Assembly: GCA_001916965.1 (NCBI GenBank)
Contig: MNTL01000086.1
Location: 1-18,579, forward strand
DNA from: Roseburia sp. CAG:10041_57
Lineage (GTDB): Bacteria; Bacillota; Clostridia; Lachnospirales; Lachnospiraceae
Direction of reading: 5' to 3'
DNA: 18,579 nt
Part shown: positions 6,417 to 13,129 of the stretch, in pieces
How the letters are laid out: each line of letters opens with the position of its first letter
Numbering within the stretch: the stretch's first letter is position 1
Translations under genes and position numbers: made by a program
The notes under the pieces: generated by a model
Database searches by the model: none
What the model saw: the letters and a program-made list of their open reading frames with translations, nothing else
Told to the model about the DNA's origin: nothing

Positions 6417-7463
6417 ATGAAAAAAGTAAAAATGTTAAATAATGCAGAGCTGGCTTCTTTTTGCGGAGAACTGGCTCTGCTTCTCCCTGCTGGCATCACT
6501 CCATATGATGCCATTCTTTGTATGCAGGAGGATTCATCTTCACCGCAGGCTTTAGAACTTTTAAATGCAATCGCCTCCTCTCTTCAGAATGGAATGACTT
6601 TCTGTGAGGCATTGTCATCTACTGAAGTTTTTCCTGAATACGTGGTTTCCATGATTCTTTTAGGTGAACAATCCGGTAATCTGGATATTATTATGCGCAA
6701 GCTTGCTTCCTATTATAAGCAGCAATGCGAGATATCCGATTCCATCCGCAGTGCCGTCAGTTATCCGCTCATTATGATTGCACTCATGCTGCTGATTCTG
6801 ATTGTTTTATTAACGAAGGTACTTCCTGTTTTCCAGCAGGTATTTATTCAATTGGGAAGTGACCTGTCATCCGTGTCCAGACAGCTGATGTCCATGGGTA
6901 CTGTCATTCGTAATGTTGCTGTCATATTTACCGTTCTGATCGTGTTCATAACAGTTACTGCCTTTATTCTGTCCTTCAATCCTGCCCTGAAACGTCGTAT
7001 GGTGAATTTTCTCCACTCATTCAGGCTTACCCGCTCTTTCTATACAGGAATTGCATATAGCCGTTTTGCCAGCGCACTTGCTATCGTATCTGCCGGTGGC
7101 ATTGATGTCTACACAGGACTGGCACTTGCCTCCAAGCTTGCAGGCAACAAGAAGATGAACGAGAAGATCGCACAATGTAAGGAATATCTTCTTCAAGGTG
7201 ATGACTTACCACAGGCAATGAAGAAAGCGGCGATTTTTCAATCCAGGGATATCCGTGTATTGCAGCTGGGTTATCGCAGTGGAAATGCCGACAGTGTTTA
7301 TGAACAGATATCGTCCCATTATGAAGATGATACTATATCCCGTCTACAGAAAATGATTGGTTCCATAGAACCAACACTTGTCATTATCTTTTCACTTATG
7401 GTTGGGATGATTCTCCTTTCCGTTATCATGCCTCTCATTGGCATTATGTCATCCATTGGATAA
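6417..7463 (+). CDS. Type II secretion / type IV pilus platform protein (GspF/PilC family)
   Basis: The 348-residue membrane protein has two homologous T2SSF-type cytoplasmic helical domains (about 10-115 and 212-318). Transmembrane helices lie near 117-138, 164-187 and 319-341. The first repeat carries the family motif LGEQSGNLD (82-90); in the second the equivalent is LGYRSGNAD (284-292), with Tyr replacing the common Glu. In this family the protein is the inner-membrane platform that couples the assembly ATPase to pilin addition. The ATG at 6417 follows only a weak GGGGA about 7 bases upstream; a TTG at 6312 would extend it by 35 non-family residues overlapping the lipoprotein gene, so it is rejected. 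It is 14 bases from the next gene. No ATPase gene is adjacent, which is unusual for this family. Confidence 0.88.
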   Translation: MKKVKMLNNAELASFCGELALLLPAGITPYDAILCMQEDSSSPQALELLNAIASSLQNGMTFCEALSSTEVFPEYVVSMILLGEQSGNLDIIMRKLASYYKQQCEISDSIRSAVSYPLIMIALMLLILIVLLTKVLPVFQQVFIQLGSDLSSVSRQLMSMGTVIRNVAVIFTVLIVFITVTAFILSFNPALKRRMVNFLHSFRLTRSFYTGIAYSRFASALAIVSAGGIDVYTGLALASKLAGNKKMNEKIAQCKEYLLQGDDLPQAMKKAAIFQSRDIRVLQLGYRSGNADSVYEQISSHYEDDTISRLQKMIGSIEPTLVIIFSLMVGMILLSVIMPLIGIMSSIG

Positions 7464-7477
7464 AAAGGAGGTCATAT

Positions 7478-7813
7478 ATGAATCGTTTCAGTCCTAAAAA
7501 GCACTTTGAAATACACGGTATATGGATTCTTTCTTCTCTCCTTTTCGTGTTTCTATTTTGTGTTTTTATTGTAAAAGGCATCTATAACATTGATCATTCC
7601 ACATTGCAGGAACAGGCTAACAGTCTGGAAAAGGCAATCAGGAGAAGTGTCGTGCAGTGTTACGTAGTAGAGGGCACATATCCTCCGAGTCTGGACTATC
7701 TGGTGGCGCACTATGGTATCACTTATGACTCCGATCAATACTACGTAGACTATACTTCTATCGGTTCCAATCTTATGCCCGATATTACCATTATTCCGCT
7801 TAATCAGGAATAA
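7478..7813 (+). CDS. Small membrane-anchored pilin-like protein (G-like pseudopilin?)
   Basis: The 111-residue protein has a short basic N-terminus, one transmembrane helix (about 15-35) and an extracellular part. GTYPPSLDYL (about residues 67-76) matches the 'G-YP-sL--L' phrase common in GspG-type pseudopilins and type IV pilins, followed by a short beta-rich C-terminus. It lacks the canonical prepilin cleavage motif: no Gly followed by a hydrophobic run with Glu at +5 is seen, and FEIHGIWIL is the nearest stretch. It may therefore be anchored without processing. GGAGG at 7467-7471 precedes the ATG by 6 bases. It sits between the GspF-like and DUF4860-like genes. The pilin assignment is inference from the C-terminal phrase and context. 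Confidence 0.7.
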   Translation: MNRFSPKKHFEIHGIWILSSLLFVFLFCVFIVKGIYNIDHSTLQEQANSLEKAIRRSVVQCYVVEGTYPPSLDYLVAHYGITYDSDQYYVDYTSIGSNLMPDITIIPLNQE

Positions 7814-7837
7814 ATTACTGCTGAAAGGAGCTTTTTC

Positions 7838-8338
7838 ATGTATAAAAGTCGCGAAAATCAGCATATGATAGACATTTTGTTTGTCCTGTCACTTTTTTGT
7901 GTCTTTGCAGTGTCTTCCGTTGTCATCATACTTTTCGGAGCACATATTTATCGTTCTACCGTTTCACAAATGGATGATAATTATACTGCCAGAACTTCTA
8001 TTGCCTATATCACAGAGAAAATCCGACAGGCTGATGAGAAAAATGCCATCGAAATTCGCAATGAAAATGGCCATCAGATTCTTATGATGACCACTATGAT
8101 AGATGATACTGCTTATGCTACCTCACTATATGAATATGACGGATGGCTGTATGAATTATTTGCCCGCACTGATATAGAATTACCTCTTGATGCTGGTCAG
8201 CCTATTATGGAGATTCAGGAACTGACATTCTCTCAGCTATCTCCCCGGCTTTTGTCTGTATCTTTTGTAGATGGAACAGGCGATTCAACCAGTCTGTATA
8301 TCAGCACACACAGCAATACGGAGGTGTCCCATGAATAG
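7838..8338 (+). CDS. DUF4860-like membrane protein, possible J-like minor pseudopilin
   Basis: The 166-residue protein has a transmembrane helix near 12-34 after a short N-terminus, then TARTSIAYITEKIRQAD (about 50-66). That helix resembles the 'R-a--yi---iRqA' segment that follows the N-terminal helix in GspJ/PilW minor pilins. The rest is a beta-rich domain with no Cys after the membrane segment. I associate it with the DUF4860 family seen beside pilus genes in clostridia, from memory. No Glu at +5 after a Gly is visible. AAAGGAG precedes the ATG by 7-8 bases. Its last 8 bases overlap the start of the next gene, so the two are likely translationally coupled. Confidence 0.68.
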   Translation: MYKSRENQHMIDILFVLSLFCVFAVSSVVIILFGAHIYRSTVSQMDDNYTARTSIAYITEKIRQADEKNAIEIRNENGHQILMMTTMIDDTAYATSLYEYDGWLYELFARTDIELPLDAGQPIMEIQELTFSQLSPRLLSVSFVDGTGDSTSLYISTHSNTEVSHE

Positions 8339-8822
8339 ACATGATACTTCCAAATCCGGACTTTTTTTAATTGAATTAATTTTATCTATCTTCTTTTTCA
8401 TTATTGCCATGGCAGTATGTCTTCAGCTTTTTGTAAAAGCCCATACCCTGAGTCAGGACACCATTGCAATGAATCATGCAATATTATGGACACAGAATCT
8501 CGCAGAACTTTTCCTTGGAAATGACGGCGACTTCTCTTGCGTGAAGCAGGCATATAGAGACTCCGATTGCGTGGATTCTTTTGCATTTGATGCAGATACC
8601 TGTCTTTTACTTGCATTTGATAAGAAATGGAATGCAACCAACAATACAGCTGATGCTTATTACTACGTCCTTGCGTTCTCTTCTTATGATGATAATTTTG
8701 CCTACGAAGATATTTATGTTACTGTGGGAGTTCCCGAATACAGTTCTGCATCAAAAACTTTTGTCTCTGATTCCATGATTCATCAGCAGCAGATCAAGAA
8801 ATATATTCAGCAGGAACATTAG
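8331..8822 (+). CDS. Prepilin-type pseudopilin with a canonical cleavage motif (I-like)
   Basis: The 163-residue protein is the only one in the block with a textbook prepilin signal: a basic leader MNRHDTSKSG, predicted cleavage after Gly10, then LFLIELILSIFFFIIA with Glu at +5 of the mature protein. The helix continues into MNHAILWTQNLAELFLGN (about 47-64), which resembles the 'A--wAenqlaeL' stretch of GspI/PilV minor pilins. Two cysteines near 73 and 79 in the extracellular part (CVKQAYRDSDC) could form a disulfide. GGAGGTG lies about 4 bases upstream of the ATG at 8331, which overlaps the previous gene by 8 bases. Processing would need a prepilin peptidase, which is not encoded here. Confidence 0.78.
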   Translation: MNRHDTSKSGLFLIELILSIFFFIIAMAVCLQLFVKAHTLSQDTIAMNHAILWTQNLAELFLGNDGDFSCVKQAYRDSDCVDSFAFDADTCLLLAFDKKWNATNNTADAYYYVLAFSSYDDNFAYEDIYVTVGVPEYSSASKTFVSDSMIHQQQIKKYIQQEH

Positions 8823-8844
8823 AGAGATAACGGAGGAATTTATT

Positions 8845-9282
8845 ATGGATAAAAAGAAGAATTTTCCCATGAATATCGGATTGTCTTCCATACTTCTGAT
8901 TTTTGTCGTGCTGTGTCTCGTCTCCTTTAGTATTCTCTCTATCGTCAGTGCCAACGCTGACAAAAAGCTGAGCCTGAAGGTCCTGAACCGCTCCATCGCT
9001 TACTATAACGCCTGTAATGAAGCCGAAACGACACTAAGGGATGTAGATGAACAGCTTCACACAATATACTCCAGTTCGGCAGATACCAGTTCTTATCTTG
9101 CCAGTATCTCCACTTTAGAGCAGACTTATCATTACCCAATTTCAGATTTACAGGAACTTGAAGTAACATTAAATTATCCTGTTCCAGAATCTGCCAATGA
9201 TACTTTCTATGAGATAATATCCTGGAAAGTTATTAATCTTCAAGACGTAAAATATGATGAGCAGCTTCACGTCATACCTTAA
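8845..9282 (+). CDS. Membrane-anchored protein resembling K-like/PilX minor pseudopilin
   Basis: The 145-residue protein starts MDKKKNFPMNIG and has a transmembrane helix at about 13-35. The following segment, LNRSIAYYNACNEAETTL (about 47-64), resembles the 'ayyaaeAaL' helix of PilX/GspK proteins. As in GspK, there is no Glu at position +5 after the Gly; the +5 residue is Leu. The C-terminal part is short, so the large alpha domain of true GspK is absent. Its role is inferred from position (last of four) and the helix. GGAGG (8832-8836) precedes the ATG by 8 bases. It is followed after about 50 bases by a bidirectional terminator shared with rpoC. Confidence 0.65.
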   Translation: MDKKKNFPMNIGLSSILLIFVVLCLVSFSILSIVSANADKKLSLKVLNRSIAYYNACNEAETTLRDVDEQLHTIYSSSADTSSYLASISTLEQTYHYPISDLQELEVTLNYPVPESANDTFYEIISWKVINLQDVKYDEQLHVIP

Positions 9283-9331
9283 ATCAGAATATTCAGTATT
9301 TACCAAAAAGACTTTCTTTACCGATTAGACA

Positions 9332-9369
9332 AAAAGAGTACTGTGTTTTTTCTACCACAGTACTCTTTT
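9332..9369. terminator. Bidirectional rho-independent terminator between the pseudopilin block and rpoC
   Basis: AAAAGAGTACTGTG (9332-9345) and CACAGTACTCTTTT (9356-9369) form a perfect 14-bp stem with a 10-base loop. Both strands give a T-rich 3' side: CTCTTTTCTTAT on plus and TTTTTGTC on minus. It ends both the plus-strand block (50 bases after its last stop) and rpoBC (26 bases after the rpoC stop), so it isolates the two from each other and keeps rpoBC read-through out of the str operon. Confidence 0.95.
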
Positions 9370-9394
9370 CTTATATGAATTATATTTTCAATTC

Positions 9395-12300
9395 TTACTC
9401 TTCTGTATTATCAGCAGATGCTCCTACCTTATCGTGTGCTACACCTTCTGTTTCGTCTGAATCATCACCAAAATTGATTTCATCATCAAAATCAAGTGTA
9501 TCATCCAGCTCCTTATCGCAGTCTAACTTGACATTACGATATCTCTTCATACCAGTACCTGCAGGAATCAGCTTACCAATCAATACGTTCTCTTTCAGAC
9601 CGATCAACGGGTCAACCTTACCCTTAATTGCAGCCTCTGTCAGAACCTTGGTTGTCTCCTGGAAGGATGCTGCTGACAGGAAGGAATTGGTTGCCAATGC
9701 TGCCTTAGTGATACCAAGAATGATATCCTTAGCTTCTGCAGGCTGCTTGCCCTCTGCTATCAACTTCTCATTGATGTCTTCCAGTTCAAGACGATCTACA
9801 AGTGTACCAGGTAAAAGCTCTGTATCGCCACTTGTCTCAATACGTCTCTTCTTCAGCATCTGACGTACGATAACTTCGATATGCTTATCTGCGATATCAA
9901 CACCCTGTAAACGGTATACACGCTGAACTTCACGAAGAAGATAATTCTGTACTGCCTCAATCTTACGGATTTCCAGTAAGTCATGAGGATTTACACTACC
10001 TTCTGTCAGTTCATCACCGGCTTCAAGCTGTGCGCCATCTGCGATCTTGATACGTGAACCATAAGGGATTAAATATGTCTTCTCATTGATACCATCAGAA
10101 ACGATGATTTCACGCTTCTTCTTAGTATCTTTAATAGTTGCTGTACCACCGAACTCAGCAATGATTGCAAGTCCCTTAGGCTTTCTTGCTTCGAAAAGTT
10201 CTTCTACACGAGGAAGACCCTGTGTGATATCATCACCAGCGACACCACCACTATGGAATGTTCTCATTGTAAGCTGTGTACCAGGCTCACCGATAGACTG
10301 TGCTGCAATAATACCTACTGCTTCACCAATCTGAACCGGTTCACCAGTTGCCATGTTAGCGCCGTAGCACTTAGCACAGATACCTACATGTGATTTACAG
10401 CAAAGGATATTTCTGATTTTAACCTTCTCAATCGGATTACCCATTGCATCTACACCCTTGCTCATGATCTTCGCAGCTCTGCTTGGTGTAATCATATGAT
10501 TCTTCTGAACCAGTACATTACCTTCTGCATCGCGAATCTCTTCGCAGGAATATCTACCGGTAATACGATCTTTCAGACCTTCGATTGTTTCCTTACCATC
10601 CATGAAAGCAAATACTTCCATACCTGGGATTTCATCTTTTCCTTCGGAACAGTCAATCTCACGAATAATCAGTTCCTGGCAAACATCAACCATTCGACGT
10701 GTCAGATAACCGGAGTCGGCTGTACGAAGAGCGGTATCAGACATACCCTTTCTAGCACCATGTGCAGACATGAAGTACTCCAATACATCAAGTCCTTCAC
10801 GGAAGTTGGACTTGATAGGCAACTCGATTGTACGACCTGTTGTATCAGCCATCAGACCACGCATACCAGCCAGCTGTTTGATCTGCTGGTTAGAACCACG
10901 GGCACCGGAGTCAGCCATCATGAAGATGTTGTTATACTGATCCAGACCATTCAACAGTGTCTGAGTCAGCTTATCATCAGTTTCTTTCCATGTTTCTACT
11001 ACTGCTTTATAACGTTCTTCTTCTGTCATAAGACCACGTCGGAAGTTCATTGTGATGCGGTCTACAGTAGCCTGTGCATCAGCCAGCATCTGAGGCTTCT
11101 CAGCAGGCACTGTCATATCGGAAATAGATACAGTCATTGCAGCTCTTGTAGAATATTTATAACCCATAGCCTTGATGCTATCCAATACTTCTGCAGTCTT
11201 AGTAGCACCATGGATGTTGATAACCTTTTCAAGGATCTGCTTTAAGCCCTTCTTACCTACGTGGAAATCTACTTCCAATACCAAGTCATTCTCAGGCTTG
11301 CTTCTATCAACGAACTCCAGATCCTGAGGAAGGATTTCGTTGAAGATAAATCTACCAAGAGTAGATTCTACAATACCAGTCTTAACTTCACCATTTGGCA
11401 TTGTCTTGCTGATTCTTACTTTAATTCTGGAGTGCAGTGTACAAGCTTTATTCTCATATGCAAGAATTGCTTCATTTACACTCTTGAAGTACTTACCTTC
11501 ACCAATTGCGCCAGGTCTCTCCTGTGTCAGGTAGTAGATACCCAATACCATATCCTGTGAAGGAACGGCTACAGGACCACCATCAGACGGCTTCAAAAGG
11601 TTATTCGGTGATAATAACAGGAATCGGCATTCTGCCTGTGCTTCTACAGAAAGAGGAAGATGCACAGCCATCTGGTCACCATCGAAGTCAGCGTTGAATG
11701 CTGTACATACAAGAGGATGAAGCTTAATAGCCTTACCTTCAACCAGAATAGGCTCAAATGCCTGAATACCTAATCTATGCAGTGTCGGAGCACGGTTCAA
11801 CATAACCGGATGCTCTTTGATTACATCTTCAAGTACATCCCAGACTGTAGGATCAAGTTTCTCAACCAGCTTCTTTGCATGCTTGATATTCTGTGAAATC
11901 TGTCTGGATACCAGTTCTTTCATAACAAAAGGCTTGAACAGCTCAATTGCCATTTCCTTAGGAAGACCACACTGGTAAATTTTAAGTTCTGGTCCAACGA
12001 CGATAACGGAACGTCCTGAATAGTCAACACGCTTACCTAACAGGTTCTGACGGAAACGTCCTGATTTACCCTTTAACATGTCAGACAGTGATTTCAATGG
12101 TCTGTTACCAGGTCCTGTTACAGGACGACCACGTCTACCATTATCGATCAGAGCATCTACTGCTTCCTGCAGCATTCTCTTCTCATTACGTACGATAATA
12201 TCAGGTGCACCTAATTCCAGAAGTCTCTTTAATCGGTTATTTCTGTTAATGATTCTTCTGTACAGGTCATTCAGATCAGATGTTGCGAAACGTCCACCAT

Positions 12301-13063
12301 CCAGCTGTACCATAGGACGCAGATCGGGTGGAATTACAGGAACTGCATCCAGAATCATCCATTCAGGCTTGTTTCCTGAATTTCTGAAGGATTCTACAAC
12401 TTCCAGTCTCTTAACGATCTTGGCACGCTTCTGTCCCTTTGTATTGTCATTCTTGAGTTCTGCCTTCAGTTCTTCGCAGTCCTTATCCAGGTCGATTGCC
12501 TGAAGCAATTCTTTGATTGCTTCAGCGCCCATACCTACTCTGAACTTCTTGCTGCCCCATTTTTCAACATTATCCTGATATTCTTTTTCAGATAATACCT
12601 GCTTATATTCAAGATCTGTATCCATTGGGTCCAGAACGATATAAGATGCAAAGTACAATACCTTTTCAAGAACTCTCGGTGTTAAATCAAGGATCAGACC
12701 CATACGGCTGGGGATTCCCTTGAAATACCAGATGTGGGAAACAGGTGCTGCCAGTTCGATATGTCCCATACGCTCTCTACGAACGCTGGACTTGGTAACT
12801 TCTACGCCACAACGGTCGCAGATGACACCTTTATATCTAATTTTCTTATACTTACCACAGTGACACTCCCAGTCCTTACTGGGTCCAAAAATCTTCTCAC
12901 AGAACAAGCCTTCACGTTCAGGCTTTAATGTTCTGTAATTGATTGTCTCTGGTTTGGTTACTTCGCCTCTGGACCATTCCCTGATCTTCTCAGGTGATGC
13001 AAGACCAATCTTGATCGCATCAAAAGTCACTGGCTCGTATGATTCATTTTTGTTCTCAGACAT
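9395..13063 (-). CDS. rpoC: RNA polymerase beta' subunit
   Basis: The beta' subunit forms one pincer of core RNA polymerase and holds the catalytic magnesium. The 1222-residue protein has zinc site 1 at Cys67, Cys69, Cys82 and Cys85, the catalytic NADFDGDQ with Asp459, Asp461 and Asp463, and zinc site 2 at Cys805, Cys889, Cys896 and Cys899. Trigger-loop and bridge-helix regions are intact (for example the GEAVGIIAAQSIGEPGTQLT stretch). Length is normal for clostridia, and there is no large lineage insert. The C-terminus ends in an acidic tail, DDSDETEG followed by a short mixed segment. The ATG at 13063 has GGAAGGAG 8-9 bases upstream. It follows rpoB by 66 bases and is co-transcribed with it. 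Confidence 0.99.
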   Translation of the reverse strand: MSENKNESYEPVTFDAIKIGLASPEKIREWSRGEVTKPETINYRTLKPEREGLFCEKIFGPSKDWECHCGKYKKIRYKGVICDRCGVEVTKSSVRRERMGHIELAAPVSHIWYFKGIPSRMGLILDLTPRVLEKVLYFASYIVLDPMDTDLEYKQVLSEKEYQDNVEKWGSKKFRVGMGAEAIKELLQAIDLDKDCEELKAELKNDNTKGQKRAKIVKRLEVVESFRNSGNKPEWMILDAVPVIPPDLRPMVQLDGGRFATSDLNDLYRRIINRNNRLKRLLELGAPDIIVRNEKRMLQEAVDALIDNGRRGRPVTGPGNRPLKSLSDMLKGKSGRFRQNLLGKRVDYSGRSVIVVGPELKIYQCGLPKEMAIELFKPFVMKELVSRQISQNIKHAKKLVEKLDPTVWDVLEDVIKEHPVMLNRAPTLHRLGIQAFEPILVEGKAIKLHPLVCTAFNADFDGDQMAVHLPLSVEAQAECRFLLLSPNNLLKPSDGGPVAVPSQDMVLGIYYLTQERPGAIGEGKYFKSVNEAILAYENKACTLHSRIKVRISKTMPNGEVKTGIVESTLGRFIFNEILPQDLEFVDRSKPENDLVLEVDFHVGKKGLKQILEKVINIHGATKTAEVLDSIKAMGYKYSTRAAMTVSISDMTVPAEKPQMLADAQATVDRITMNFRRGLMTEEERYKAVVETWKETDDKLTQTLLNGLDQYNNIFMMADSGARGSNQQIKQLAGMRGLMADTTGRTIELPIKSNFREGLDVLEYFMSAHGARKGMSDTALRTADSGYLTRRMVDVCQELIIREIDCSEGKDEIPGMEVFAFMDGKETIEGLKDRITGRYSCEEIRDAEGNVLVQKNHMITPSRAAKIMSKGVDAMGNPIEKVKIRNILCCKSHVGICAKCYGANMATGEPVQIGEAVGIIAAQSIGEPGTQLTMRTFHSGGVAGDDITQGLPRVEELFEARKPKGLAIIAEFGGTATIKDTKKKREIIVSDGINEKTYLIPYGSRIKIADGAQLEAGDELTEGSVNPHDLLEIRKIEAVQNYLLREVQRVYRLQGVDIADKHIEVIVRQMLKKRRIETSGDTELLPGTLVDRLELEDINEKLIAEGKQPAEAKDIILGITKAALATNSFLSAASFQETTKVLTEAAIKGKVDPLIGLKENVLIGKLIPAGTGMKRYRNVKLDCDKELDDTLDFDDEINFGDDSDETEGVAHDKVGASADNTEE

Positions 13064-13074
13064 TTTGGCTCTCC

Positions 13075-13097
13075 TTCCAATTTATCATTGATTGGAA
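13075..13097 (-). promoter_or_regulatory. Hairpin overlapping the rpoC ribosome binding site
   Basis: On the minus strand TTCCAAT (13097-13091) can pair with ATTGGAA (13081-13075) through 7 bp with a 9-base loop. The 3' arm takes the first bases of GGAAGGAG, the rpoC Shine-Dalgarno sequence. It could tune rpoC translation relative to rpoB. The stem is AT-rich and its stability is modest. Confidence 0.3.
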
Positions 13098-13129
13098 ATG
13101 ATGGTTTTCTCGTTCCCAAATATAATTTC

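Noticed and set aside
5423..9282. The plus-strand block as a recent mobile element or phage insertion
   Set aside because: No integrase, transposase, terminal repeats or attachment-like sites were seen, and base use looks by eye like that of its neighbours.
10496..11245. A 249-codon plus-strand open frame antisense to rpoC
   Set aside because: It is a shadow of the strongly coding rpoC frame; it has no ribosome binding site and its composition (rich in Cys, His, Ser and Thr) follows from the reversed codons.
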